A DNA stretch of 64,000 nucleotides from Plantago major (taxonomy: Eukaryota; Streptophyta; Magnoliopsida; Lamiales; Plantaginaceae). Made by a program: the position numbers and the translations under genes. The notes beneath the pieces were generated by a model. It had not been told where the DNA came from. It did not search any database and was given only the letters and a program-made list of their open reading frames with translations. Each line of letters begins with the position of its first letter. Within the stretch, counting starts at the first letter, position 1. The DNA lies in NCBI GenBank assembly GCA_026545765.1, contig CM048839.1, positions 85,450,414 through 85,514,413 on the forward strand, in the 5' to 3' direction. Shown piece after piece: positions 1 through 9,721 of this stretch.

Positions 1-2
1 TT

Positions 3-83
3 AAGGCATTTTGTGACCTTCAGGAAGCCCGGAAGAAATTACAGGAGGAGGAAGACGATGACAAAGTAGTGTGTGTTAGCTAA
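3..83 (+). CDS. 3' terminal exon fragment of an unknown gene
   Basis: Frame 3 is open from the left edge to a TAA at 81-83 and encodes 26 residues of a charged, helix-prone tail (KAFCDLQEARKKLQEEEDDD, then KVVCVS). The composition looks like a real protein C-terminus, and AT-rich non-coding DNA follows at once, as expected for a last exon and 3' UTR. I do not recognise the family. The gene would extend left of the window. A chance open frame of this length cannot be excluded. Confidence 0.3.
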   Translation, partial: KAFCDLQEARKKLQEEEDDDKVVCVS

Positions 84-470
84 AAATTAACAAGTTTCAG
101 CTTCTCTGGTTGCCTCTTCAGTTTAGATTGCTTTCTCTAAATAGTAAATATCTTACTACTCTTTAGGAATCATTTTAATTGTTGATTGCTTGTTCTTGTC
201 TGTGGTTGCGTTATGCTTAGTATCCTAAAGGAAGCTACAAGCTTTTGATCTACAAGCTTTTCAGAGAAACAAGAAACGATACCAATTGTATCAGAACAGA
301 AGAATCTCCCTAATCTAAGCCTTCCCATCTATACACCATCTGCTTATAGGCCCATTTTGATTTCTAATGTATGCATTGTTCAAATGACTTTAAAAATATG
401 TTTCTGGTAATACATAAATGTCACTGAAGATGTTTTTAAACCTAAACAAACAAGAAAAACTAAAATTTGC
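84..470. other. AT-rich flank, no gene seen
   Basis: Non-coding, T-rich sequence between the putative last exon and the tandem repeat. It may include the 3' UTR of the left-edge gene. No polyadenylation signal or repeat stands out. Confidence 0.4.
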
Positions 471-1720
471 ATGGTTTTAGTAAAATTGCTTCAAAATCTC
501 TCCATAAATATGGGAATGCCAAAATTCAAAATTCTTAGTAATCTAGACTTGTATATATTTCCAAAGGTATCGGCCATTAATCCTAGAAATATATACGAGT
601 GAAATCAGTTTTTTTTGCAAAGTTGAGTTAGTTTTGTGTTTTTGCCAGATTTCCGTGGTTTTAGTAAAATTGCGTTAAATCTTTCCATAGATATGCGAAT
701 GCCAAAATTCAAAACTCTTAGTAATCTAGACTTGTATATATTTCCAACGGTCTCGGCCATTAATCCTAGAAATATATACGAGTGAAATCAGATTTTTTTG
801 CAAAGTTGAATTAGTTTTGTGTTTTTGCCAGATTTGCGTGGTTTTAGTAAAATTGCGTTAAATCTCTCCATATATATGAGAATTACAAAATTCAAAATTC
901 TTAGTAATCTAGACTCGTATATATTTCCAAAGGTATTGGCCATTAATCCTAGTTCCTTATGAGTCAAATCAGATTTTTTTGCAAAGTTGAGTTAGTTTTG
1001 TGTTTTTGCCAGATTTGCGTGGTTTTAGTGAAATTGCGGTAAATCTATCCATACATATGCGAATTACAAAATTTAAAATTATTAGTAATCTAGACTCGTA
1101 TATATTTCCAACGGTATCGGCCATTAATCCTAGTTCCTTACGAGTGAAATCAGATTTTTTTGCAAAGTTGAGTTAGTTTTGTGTTTTTGCCAGATTTGCG
1201 TGGTTTTAGTAAAATTGCGGTAAATCTCTCGATAGATATGCGAATGACAAAATTTAAAATTCTTAGTAATCTAGACTCGTATATATTTCCAACGGTATCG
1301 GCCATTTATCCTAGTTCCTTACGAGTGAAATCAGATTTTTTTGCAAAGTTGAGTTAGTTTTGTGTTTTTGCCAGATTTGCGTGGTTTTAGTGAAATTGCG
1401 GTAAATCTCTCCATATATATGCGAATTACAAAATTCAAAATTCTTAGTAATCTAGACTCGTATATATTTCCAACGGTATCGACCATTAAAACTAGTTCCT
1501 TACGAGTGAAATCAATTTTTTTTGCAAAGTGGAGTTAGTTTTGTGTTTTTGCCAGATTTGCGTGGTTTTAGTGAAATTGCGGTAAATCTCTCCATATATA
1601 TGCGACTTACAAAATTCAAAATTCTTAGTAATCTAGACTCGTATATATTTTCAATGGTATCGGCCATTTATCCTAGTTCCTTACGAGTGAAATCAGATTT
1701 TATTACAAAGTTGAGTTAGT
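471..1720. repeat. tandem repeat, ~181-bp monomer, seven copies
   Basis: The phrase GTGGTTTTAGTAAAATTGC recurs at 471, 655, 838, 1019, 1200, 1381 and 1562. The spacings are 184, 183, 181, 181, 181 and 181 bp. Each monomer also has AATCTAGACTCGTATATAT, a CGGCCATTAATCCTAG block, an ACGAGTGAAATCAGA block and GTTTTGTGTTTTTGCCAGAT. The first two copies are the most diverged; the later copies are close to one another. A 65-codon open frame at 1522-1719 lies inside the last monomer and is not a gene. The monomer length is in the range of plant satellites, but this is a short array. Confidence 0.95.
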
Positions 1721-2660
1721 CTTTTGTTTTCTTTACTGTTATGTGCGTGTTTCCACTACAAGTTGACATTTTTCAAATATACCATTAAGACCACACCAGT
1801 GGATTATTTCAAGCTACTCCAATTAGCGCCTGAATGTTTTATTAAAACACCTTATATACCAAAGAACTTCAAAATTATAATAAGTTATTTATAGTAGAGA
1901 TCAAACAGAATGTGGACCAGAAATATGAAGCTGCTTAGCTTGAGTCAACATTTTTAGAGGGAAGAAAGAGTCCATGAATAATGTGAATAATGGCTTCAAT
2001 TGTGATTAGTGTTATGGGCAAACAGTATGTATTGGGCAAGTATAATGAGTTGCTGTAACTTTCTCCTCTTCTTATTATGTATGATTCAGCTTCAACACAA
2101 TCACTTCAGCTAGCTTTTGAACTCATAACAAAGGCAGCGTTTAAAGAGCTTTTATACAAAATTACTGGTAGCACTGGTGCTGAATGTAACCCCTAAAGAG
2201 AACTATAATACTACTCCAGGCAGTATATATATATATATATATACAAAAGTGAGACATTGCATGCTACAGGCAGGCTGCAGACGGTTAAAGATCTCAATCA
2301 TCGGCTGCTTGAGGGTCCATTCGGAAGTCGGCTGGCAGCCTAACATCTCGATGACGCCTTCATCGGAGGAACAGGCCAACCAGATATAGCACAAAAGAAA
2401 GTGCAAAAGCCGAGTAATCGAACACATCTACAATATTCCGACGACCTACTCCAACATGGAAATAAAAAGAAAATTGACAACTAGATAGTTAAAACAGAGA
2501 TCTCACTGGTTTAATTCTCTAAAAGACAAGAAAGAAACTAAGGTAACTAGACCATCTAGACAAACACCTACCCGTCAACTTAAAGCGACAGGGGTCCAAC
2601 CCGTGCATCATGATGACTCGGTGTGTTGTAAAGTGCACACGAGAACATACCTTTGAAGTG
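1721..2660. other. intergenic, no gene; short TA microsatellite
   Basis: No supportable coding region on either strand; the small open frames at 2177-2427 are opposite-strand shadows with no recognisable protein features. A (TA)10 run lies at 2224-2243. On the minus strand an AAAG|GTATGT donor-like site occurs near 2652 and might belong to a further exon of the RNF170-like fragment to the right, but I could not find convincing coding sequence. Confidence 0.45.
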
Positions 2661-2666
2661 ACTCCA

Positions 2667-2858
2667 CTAAATTTTATCAACGAGATAGTCTCTTAATAAT
2701 ATGAAGTATTTTGTAAACATTGGGAAGGTTGTGCATATTAGAAATGCAATTTTGTAAACCATCATTTGACTTCCTAGTTTGAAGTTGTCAAGTGCCAGAA
2801 GAGTACCTACTAGAAGACAATCAATAGGGCTGAGCGAGTAAAGTACTCCAAGTAACAT
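2667..2858 (-). pseudogene. RNF170-like C-terminal (DUF1232-type) exon fragment
   Basis: On the minus strand a good splice acceptor (TTTGCTCTCTGCAG) ends at 2859 and opens into LLGVLYSLSPIDCLL. This resembles the conserved 'LYxxSPIDxxPE' stretch of the DUF1232 region at the C-terminus of RNF170-type RING ubiquitin ligases, a membrane-proximal hydrophobic part. After 'PIDCLL' the frame loses resemblance to the family, so the exon either ends there (a GTAGGT donor-like site follows) or is decayed. The RING exon of the same kind of gene lies 200 bp upstream on the same strand. The exon that should join them, holding the second half of the RING, is not visible. Confidence 0.45.
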
Positions 2859-3056
2859 CTGCAGAGAGCAAAAAATACATTTCACATTGTACAACAGAAC
2901 AACCTCTTATAAAAACAAAACACTCGCAATTCTCATAAACATCCACACTACATCATACATCCATAGAAAACTTTCGCAATTCGATCGCAACACGTTAATT
3001 GATCAACCTAGCAATCGAATTCGATTATTCGAATCACAATGGAGCAAAAATCATAC

Positions 3057-3182
3057 CGCAGTACCAGTGTCCGCAAGGAGCACGGCAAGGAATATCGAAT
3101 TCGCAGAAACAGATAGGGCATACGTCATCAGAAGGCGGTTTCTCCCAAAGATGTCAAGATTCAAGGTGTTTGGTATGCCCAG
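3057..3182 (-). pseudogene. RING-finger exon of an RNF170-like E3 ligase (broken)
   Basis: Minus-strand exon of 126 nt. It is bounded by an acceptor (TTTATTTTAG, ending at 3183) and a donor (CG|GTATGA, at 3056). It encodes PPSDDVCPICFCEFDIPC followed by RAPCGHWYCG, the first half of a C3HC4 RING: CxxC, then CxxxCGHxxC. The pattern fits RNF170-type ligases, which put ubiquitin on substrates at the ER. One in-frame TGA lies nine codons into the exon, so it is either a pseudogene or partly non-coding. The exon starts with two leftover bases, matching the phase-1 end of the upstream exon at 3891. No second RING half was found before the DUF1232-like exon. Confidence 0.6.
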
Positions 3183-3601
3183 CTAAAATAAATGTAATAA
3201 TAGAGTGTATGTATTCTTGATTCTAGCTTTCTTGTAATTGAAAAGGATCAATGAACTTTCTGTTACATATTCATACCAAGACGGGACAATTATCATGCAT
3301 ATAATTTTTCACCTTTCACCTTATACACACCTCCAGTGGTAGCCAGAAAGCAGGAAGGCAATGTTTCGGAAAACCATTCAACAAACTAAATGGAGTTAGT
3401 TTAAAACACAAGTTCATCTTCCAAGGCCATCATATTCATGCAAGTGCCAAATTCAATAAAACTTTGATGCCTATAAGACATTATGTTACCTTACTGGAGA
3501 TAAACCTAGCTCCAGTAAACACTCTCCGTCACATATAACACCGCATCCAGTTGGACATTTTGTTGTATACTTGCCACTCTCCATAACACCTCATCCAGTC
3601 A
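3183..3601. other. intron-like spacer with a short tandem repeat
   Basis: AT-rich non-coding DNA between exon fragments of the RNF170-like gene. Near its right end (about 3521-3623, running into the duplicated block) a ~50-bp sequence containing CATCCAGT and GACATTTTGT is repeated twice in tandem. No other feature is seen. Confidence 0.4.
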
Positions 3602-4053
3602 GACATTTTGTGGAATACTTGGTGCTCTCGAACTTTTATACTGATCCGATATTTCATATATTTGAGTATCATATATATGTTGAGCAAAAACAATGAGCAG
3701 TAGATAAACATATAGGATTACTAAATATCTCCATTACTGATCAATGAACATTGAATAATCACAGCTCAATTAGAACAAATGTGAACTAATCAATCAATGC
3801 ATAAACAGTTAGAATTCAATGAAAAAAGTTCACTCGAAATCAATCACCAAACGAGAGATGTACATGGATTCTGGAGTTGCGGCCACTTACCATTCGAATG
3901 CATGCCGATGGTGAAATATTGATCCCAATCAGATTGTCGCACCTGTACTGAACCGCTGGTAGCAACAATCCTCTCCCGACCACCCATCTGAAAATCCCGC
4001 ACCTATCTACAACCGTGGCTGTGTTGCAGTCAATTTGCACATTTTGAGATGCC
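3602..4053. repeat. direct duplication, copy 1 (exon plus intron)
   Basis: This block recurs at 5021-5525 in the same orientation, for example ACTTGGTGCTCTCG, AGTAGATAAACATATAGGAT and CAATCACCAAACGAGAG. It carries a minus-strand exon (3891-3987) and about 290 bp of its downstream intron. It is the shorter copy: the second copy has two small insertions. Confidence 0.9.
3891..3987 (-). pseudogene. duplicated 5' exon, copy 1 (start codon to splice donor)
   Basis: On the minus strand an ATG at 3985-3987 opens a 97-nt frame (MGGRERIVATSGSVQVRQSD, then WDQYFTIGMHSN). It ends at a consensus donor, G|GTAAGT. The exon ends in phase 1, which matches the two leftover bases of the RING exon at 3057-3182, so both may belong to one transcript. 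The protein stretch itself is not one I recognise. Unlike the second copy, this one is open from ATG to donor. Confidence 0.5.
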
Positions 4054-5020
4054 TTCACGCATTATATTAGTTGATTTCTCCTCACCTTCATCTGTTAACA
4101 TACAAAGATTAGTGAATTTGCGTGCGGTATACACAAGGAGCAGCAATTTTAGGAATTACAAATTCTATAGCGACAAAATAAGACAGTGAAATTCTAGGTT
4201 TGGAAGCCAAAGCTGCAGTATCGCCTTAAAACATGAACTACAATCATAAGTCTAACAATATCAAAGAGATGCCAGTAATAAAAGCATGTAAAGTTCAATA
4301 TATAGAAACCTTATTCGACAAAACTATTATTTTATGTGCCTCAAAATCATGGTACAAAAACTCAACAGAGGTTAAAAATTTAACAAACAAACTATACCAA
4401 AACACATAGCCTGTGGTAACGAGAGGCTATAAAAGCATTCAAAAAATTGTAATATTATCAGTTTCTTGTTTTTTTTAGCAGCAACACAATTTTCATTCAT
4501 AATCAGGTGAAAAACAAGTCACACAATGAGTCTAGAAATCTCAAACAAACTCAGACAGGTAGAGTACTGCTAGTGCTACCTTCACTCACTACTAACTTGC
4601 TGTGGCAAATGATAACCTGTACGTCTAAAATGAACAAAAACTAAACTAGGAAAATAAGCAACATGAATCTTTATAAGTAGAACTCTTGTAATGGCCATTA
4701 GAATCCTTTACTAATTTGTCTCATAATTTATAAACCAACTAACAATCTTACACAATGTGCTTGGCTAGTCATAGGAAAGCCAAGAATGTAGTTCCTCAGA
4801 ACGCAAAGTGTTGACAATATTAGAATCATCAAAAATATATATTCTATACTGGCTAATGAGAAGTGACTAAAAATGTAATCTGACCCCATGATGCGCACTA
4901 GTCACCACAGGTACTATAATAGTGAACTAAAAACGATGCGAATATGCAAAACCAAAGTTTAGCTTCAACATAAGAATCAATTAACAAACCTGAATCAATC
5001 TGAAATACAGAATAAAGTCG
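4054..5020. other. non-coding spacer between the duplicated blocks
   Basis: AT-rich, with no supportable open frame or transposon signature. It probably represents intronic or flanking DNA of the minus-strand gene fragment that was carried along in the duplication. Confidence 0.4.
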
Positions 5021-5525
5021 ACATTTTGTCGAATACTTGGTGCTCTCGTACTTTTATCCTGATCCGTTATATCATATATTTGAGTATCATATATCTGTTC
5101 AGCAAAAACAATGAGTAGTAGATAAACATATAGGATTACTAAATATCTCCATTACTGATCAATGAACATTGAATAATCACAGCTCAATTAGAACAAATGT
5201 GAACTAATCAATCAATCCATAAACAGTTGGATCCAATGAAAAAAGTTCACTCGTGGCTGATGAGAAATCAATCACCAAACGAGAGATGTACAGGGAGTGA
5301 TTTCTGGAGTTGTGGCCACTTACCATTCGAATGCATAGCAATGGTGAAAAATTGATCCCAATCAGAATGCATAGCGATGGTGAAAAATTGATATCCCAAT
5401 CAGATTGCCGCACCTGTACTGAACCGCTGGTAGCAACGATCCTCTCCCGACCACCCATCTGAAAAATCCCGCACATATCTACAATCGTGGCTGTGTTGCA
5501 GCTAATTTGCACATTTCTAGATGCC
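5021..5525. repeat. direct duplication, copy 2 (exon plus intron)
   Basis: Second copy of the 3602-4053 block. It contains an extra GGCTGATGAG-type insertion near 5255 and an internal ~38-bp duplication at about 5331-5402 (ATGCATAGC..GGTGAAAAATTGAT repeated). Confidence 0.9.
5324..5458 (-). pseudogene. duplicated 5' exon, copy 2 (frame broken by internal duplication)
   Basis: Same exon as 3891-3987: ATG on the minus strand at 5456-5458 and the same GTAAGT donor at 5318-5323. It is 135 nt instead of 97 because 38 bp are repeated inside it. Since 38 is not a multiple of three, the reading frame is shifted before the donor. It lies closest to the GC-rich segment at 5526-5830 that looks like a transcribed leader, so it may be the original first exon, with copy 1 arising by duplication. 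Confidence 0.5.
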
Positions 5526-5830
5526 TTTGCTGGTGAAGTCTCCTATGGTAGAGGGCAATTGCTCCGGTACAAACGGCTCTCCCCCGGTCGAGCGCAGAAA
5601 GGCCGACCCACTTCCTTTACAGTCGATCGGCTCCGGCCCTCCGGGCTCTTCTTCACTAAGCTTTGCAGCTTGCTTTTTCTTCTGGTCTGATCAAGCAGGA
5701 GTCTGGAAGGCGAATTGTATTGAATTGAAAGGAACGAGAGCAAGGAGTCTGAGCAAGCAGGAATCGAAGAACCATGAAAGGAACGAATGGATGGAAGGCG
5801 AATTGTATTGAATTGAATTGGGGAAATTCA
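5526..5830 (-). other. GC-rich segment, possible 5' leader of the minus-strand gene
   Basis: GC content jumps here compared with both flanks and falls again after about 5830. On the minus strand it runs directly into the exon at 5458, separated by an acceptor-like TTTTTCAG just before the ATG. Open frames exist on both strands (plus 5521-5811, minus 5543-5743), but neither protein is recognisable. Two copies of GGAAGGCGAATTGTATTGAATTG lie at about 5704-5727 and 5793-5817. Confidence 0.3.
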
Positions 5831-6144
5831 ATGTAGGGTTCATGTGATTCACAAATGTTGATGTATCGTTTGATGTTGTAGTGTAAAGACTGATTACTAT
5901 TATTGATTGTAGGTAATTTGAATATTTGTGTGGGATTATATTTTTTAAGGTGTATAATTATAAATTATAGATGTATTTGTAAATATATATTTAATTGTTT
6001 TTTAATAGGAATTAGTGGAGAAGTTAATAGTTTAAAAAAAAATAGCGGTTGAAGGAACGATTTAGAGGCGTCTGAGCGGCGGTGTCGGATGTCGATAATT
6101 GATCGACGTTAGTCGAGTACATACTGTTAACGGTAGAAAACCTG
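5831..6144. other. no gene; possible degraded Helitron 3' flank
   Basis: AT-rich, then a short G-rich stretch (6045-6120) holding an imperfect hairpin GTCGAT-AATTG-ATCGAC near 6093. The hairpin lies just beyond the Helitron helicase tail that starts at 6145, where a Helitron 3' end would be expected. I cannot define a terminus. Confidence 0.3.
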
Positions 6145-7700
6145 TAATAACATATTGAAGTTGAGAAACATACAAAAGTTACAATGTGAAAATAACTTAT
6201 CTAATCGCTTCAACATTATATCAGAAGTCCTCCCTATCTGTAAAGTGTATATGTAAATTAGTGAAATTGAACATGAACACATGTAATCTTTAGTCAGTGT
6301 TAAAAAAATTCAAGTTTATACACATAAAAGATTAATTCACTCCATAACTTGTCGAACACTTCTTTATAAACCACGTTTGTTGTTGTGTCATATGTATTAC
6401 CCTCTTCATCGCAAATCAATACCTTCAATCCCTTCCTGCTGGTAACTCCAGAGAGAGCAACATATAACTGAGCATTGTTGAATACGGGTGAGAGGAGGTA
6501 GAGGATGACGTTTGAGAGAGATTTTCCCTAACTCTTTGATGGTAATAGCAAAGCAGGAAAATATGGGGAACTGTCTCCTATCAAAATTGATAGGGAACTT
6601 CTTCTCATTGGATGGTCTCATCATCGTAATTAAAACATTTTGGCCCCCGTTGATTCCTGATATCATCTTTATCTCGATGATATGCTTCCCAAAATTAGTA
6701 ATTATAAGCCTTGTACCATTAGTCCATTACACAACTCGAAAGTCTGATCAATATTTCTCGGAAGCATTATCATATACCCAACCTACATGATGATCTTATG
6801 GTTCGGTAATCTAGACAATTAATGATGTTGATAAATTCTATAATGAAAATATTTTCGAGACCATTCTCTTGGTCATCTTCCCTAACAATGCTACCAATAC
6901 TCCTGTATTCAACACTATTTTAGGGCATCTTCAACATGATAAATTGATTTATCTCATCAACTATTTCATTGTAGGTTCAAGAATATCCCGATGATAAAAA
7001 TATTCAGGGTCTAGTGCTGGATCAAGTAAGTGATCAAACACCGAAGATTATGTACTATTGACAATGGTTGAAATTTGATGACTTACTTGTCAAATAAGTA
7101 ATTCTTCGGGGTCTTGACATCAACCCCACCATGATTAACTTCATCGGCAGTGCCATCACCGACCTGTATGACTCCGCAATTTTTTTATGACTTGAATCTA
7201 GGAAGATAACAAACCAGATTGTGTAGGATTGAATTGGACGTTAAAAAAGATAAGTTGAATATGAAATAAGTAGACTTCGAATATAGATACGACATGCCAT
7301 TTCCATGCAATCTCAAGTTCTTTGCCAGTCGAAGCACCTCACGTGTATCCCATGTTCTAGATGAGCACATATCATTGTTCACAATATATTACCTACTACC
7401 TCGTGGAGTAATAGGTAAAATATGCCGTAAGTCCCCACTGAAGACAATAAACACCCCCACCAAATTGCCCATCTAGATGACCCATCACATCTCTCAAACT
7501 CTTATTAAGCGCTTCAAAACAATGTTGGTTTGTCAATGAGCCTCGTCCCAAATAATAAGTCGAGTCTCCTGGAGTAGTCCCGTGACCTTTGAATCATGTT
7601 TGAGCTTATTGCATGTTGAGTCCTCATGAATTTGAATGGTATCCTGAATCTCGAAGCGTCATCATACCCATAAGAAGAAGGAGGGATGCAATCCCACCTG
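6145..7700 (-). pseudogene. Helitron PIF1-type helicase, decayed C-terminal part (copy I)
   Basis: Minus-strand pieces match the conserved order of plant Helitron helicases. Around 7550-7400 is 'HCFEALNKSLRDVMGH..GGVFIVFSGDLRHILPI', and 7382-7185 has MNNDMCSSRTWDTREVLRLA (the region after the DFRQ motif). 6750-6560 has 'NGTRLIITNFGKHIIEIKMISG' and 'FPINFDRRQFPIFSCFAITI' (motif near the C-terminus), and 6480-6330 has the final 'VALSRV..YDTTTNVVYKEVFDKL'-like tail. Helitron helicase unwinds DNA for rolling-circle transposition. Several frameshifts and missing blocks, including the P-loop region, mean it is non-functional. The DNA at 6145-6330 matches 9035-9180, so these are two copies of the same 3' region. 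Confidence 0.8.
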
Positions 7701-8064
7701 ATGACAACCTTTTAGCTATCCTACTTGATGCACTTACTGAGATATTGTCCCGCGTGCGTACATGGGCGGAAATAGTGTGTTATTCATGTGAAAATATAAA
7801 AGTTAATATTGGATATTACTTTAATATTTCGTGACAAATAAAAATTATAAAACAAAATTAACCTATCGAGAGTTGATTTGGATCAATTATCGACACATAA
7901 TTCGGCATGCCACCTATTCAAATAAACATAATTTATATGCCATGCACCTTTGAAAATAAATAAGATTTATATGGATAAAAAAACAAATTACGAAGACCTA
8001 AATATCATAAAACTTACCCCTGTAGTAAATTGCTCGTCGAGTAAATCGACTAGTAATGGATATA
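7701..8064. other. AT-rich Helitron-associated DNA, no gene defined
   Basis: It continues from the helicase remnant without a clear reading frame. On the minus strand a GG|GTAAGT donor-like site lies near 8020, preceded by a short open stretch, which suggests another decayed Helitron exon. I cannot assign it. Confidence 0.3.
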
Positions 8065-8141
8065 CTTTCTCCGTCCCGAATTCAACTTCCAGCATTCTAT
8101 TTTGGGACGTTCCAATTTCAATTTATCATCCCTTTCATGGG

Positions 8142-8185
<44 letters not shown>

Positions 8186-8294
8186 TACTTTATTCATTAT
8201 TTTTCTTACTTTATTACCATCTCTCCTACTTTATTAATTTTTTTCTTAAACTTATGTCCGGGCTCGCGGTTAATTGAATCCAGCGTGGAGGGAA
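8065..8294. mobile_element. Stowaway-type MITE 1
   Basis: Begins CTTTCTCCGTCCCGAATTCAA and ends GCGTGGAGGGAA, imperfect versions of the Stowaway terminal inverted repeat CTCCCTCCGTCCC. It is flanked by TA at 8063-8064 and 8295-8296. Its interior (TACTTTATTCA, TACTTTATTACCATCTCTCCTA, TTATGTCCGGGCTCGCGG) matches the reverse complement of the MITE at 9191-9410, so they are one family in opposite orientation. It contains a TC microsatellite. Non-coding; mobilised by mariner-type transposases. Confidence 0.85.
8145..8182. repeat. (TC)n microsatellite
   Basis: About 19 uninterrupted TC units inside the Stowaway MITE. The overlapping open frames here (LSLSLS.. runs) are products of the repeat and not genes. 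Confidence 0.97.
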
Positions 8295-8296
8295 TA

Positions 8297-8970
8297 TAAT
8301 TTAGTATGGACGATATATAACTTTTACAAACATGTTATTTTACAATGTGTAAAAATATATGATTAAAACATCACCATTTCATTTAAAACCTTCCCTATAA
8401 CTAAAGGAATCAAAAGAGTGTTATTAGTGAATGTGAACACTATTATAAAATACGTAATGTACTTAAAAGCCTCATTTATCAATTATGTACAAAACAAAAT
8501 ATTACCTTATAATCTGCCGAACACTTTTTTATATGCCACGTGAGTTGTTTCATCACATATGTTACACTCATTGTTGCAAATCATGCTTTTATTATCTTAT
8601 TGCTCATGAATGTAGAGGGAACTTGCGCGCACTGGAAACTTTCTAGTGGATTACCTGCCATGACATTGCTCAGGAGGAAGCACCCCTTGTTGTGAATAGT
8701 AGAGTTCTCAACCCCTTTAAACTCTTTGAAACTTTGGGACGTCACGCTCACCCCCCAATTAAATTGACCAACGTCTTGTTGTGTATTAGTTCTTACTTAG
8801 ACAAACCATCCACCCCTTGTGGATTTTGGATTGTTGCGGCTTAAATGCCATTTAAAACAATCCGACCACCAATCAATTGATACTTGATCCTCTAGAGTGG
8901 CGCAAAATTGATGACTTGGGTAGTACATGTTTCTCTAGTATGATATTGTTTGTGCTAAACATGAGCCCTC
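8297..8970 (-). pseudogene. Helitron helicase tail, decayed (copy II)
   Basis: At 8510-8590 the minus strand again carries the very end of the Helitron helicase ('CNNECNICDETTHVAYKKVFGRL'-like), corresponding to 6330-6420 and 9430-9510. The remainder is scrambled and has no open frame. This is an older copy than the one at 9.0-10.4 kb. Confidence 0.5.
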
Positions 8971-8981
8971 ACAAATAATGG

Positions 8982-9000
8982 CCCGTCGATACTCGACGGG
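8982..9000 (-). other. candidate Helitron 3'-terminal hairpin
   Basis: Perfect 8-bp inverted repeat CCCGTCGA-TAC-TCGACGGG. On the minus strand it lies downstream of the helicase tail and its 3' UTR (9001-9720). It is followed after about 6 bases by TTTG at 8974-8971, where an intact Helitron would have CTRR. Plant Helitrons typically end in a short GC-rich hairpin 10-12 nt before CTRR, so this is probably the 3' end of the Helitron that is interrupted by the Gypsy element; the CTRR itself is not conserved. Confidence 0.45.
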
Positions 9001-9720
9001 GTATGGAGAAAAAAATTAAAATAAGAAATAGTAAATAAATTTTTGTAATAACATGTCGAAGTTGAGAGACATATAAACACTGCAAGGTGACAAAATGCAT
9101 GATTTAATCGCTTCAACATTGCATCGGAAGTCACCCCTACCCGTAGAAAAGTGCATAATGTAAATTAGTAAAATTGAGCACAATCATGTACTCCCTCCGT
9201 CCCGATTTAATATTTCCGCTGGCCCGGACACAAGATTTAAGAGAAAAGTGAATAAAGTAAGAGAGATGGTGATAAAGTAGGAAAGAGAGTGAATAAAGTA
9301 GGACAAATAGTGAATAAAGTATGAGACAAATTTTCCATTTAAGGGATGGGAAGATGAAGTTGAGATGGACCAAAATGGAATACGGGAAGATGAAACTGAG
9401 ACGGAGGGAGTATAAAATGCACATAAAAGATAAAATCAACTCATAACTTATCGTACACTTATTTAAGAATTATGTTTGTTGTCGTGTCATATGTATTAGC
9501 CTCTATGTCATAAATTACTGCGTTCAATTCCTTTCCGATGGTAACTCTAGAAAGAGCAACATTTAACTAAACATGGTTGAAAACATGTGAGGGAAGGTAG
9601 AGGCCGACGTGTGAGAGAGAATGTCTCTTACTCTTATTTATGGTCATAGAGAAGCAAACAAATATGGGGAATGGTCTCCAATCAATTGATAGGGAACTTC
9701 ATCTCGCCGGGTGGCTCATC
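9001..9720 (-). pseudogene. Helitron helicase C-terminus and 3' UTR (copy III), split by a MITE
   Basis: 9720-9425 on the minus strand encodes the last conserved block of the helicase ('FPI.WRPFPIFVCFSMTINK', 'LYLPSHVFNH', 'LNVALSRVTIGKELNAVIYD', 'EANTYDTTTN'), with stops and a frameshift. 9188-9001 is the 3' UTR, homologous to 6145-6330. The Stowaway MITE at 9191-9410 sits at the coding/UTR border. The jump from the block at 9722 straight to this C-terminus shows that the central helicase motifs are deleted here. Confidence 0.75.
9191..9410. mobile_element. Stowaway-type MITE 2
   Basis: 220 bp with well-kept terminal inverted repeats, CTCCCTCCGTCCCGATTTAA at the left and TGAGACGGAGGGAG at the right. 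It is flanked by TA target duplications at 9189-9190 and 9411-9412. Same family as MITE 1 but in opposite orientation and better preserved, so probably younger. It inserted next to the Helitron helicase stop region. Confidence 0.95.
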
Positions 9721-9721
9721 A

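Noticed and set aside
1522-1719. 65-codon open frame
   Set aside because: It lies inside the last monomer of the 181-bp tandem repeat and is broken in the other monomers.
471-1720. CRISPR-like array
   Set aside because: Repeats are contiguous 181-bp monomers without unique spacers, in a plant nuclear context.
5521-5811. 96-codon plus-strand frame in the GC-rich segment
   Set aside because: Overlaps an equally open minus-strand frame, has no recognisable domain and no splice or promoter context; more likely a transcribed leader on the minus strand.
2667-5830. RNF170-like fragment as gene capture by the Helitron
   Set aside because: No Helitron boundary encloses it; the nearest helicase remnant starts at 6145 and reads away with no terminus found on the far side.
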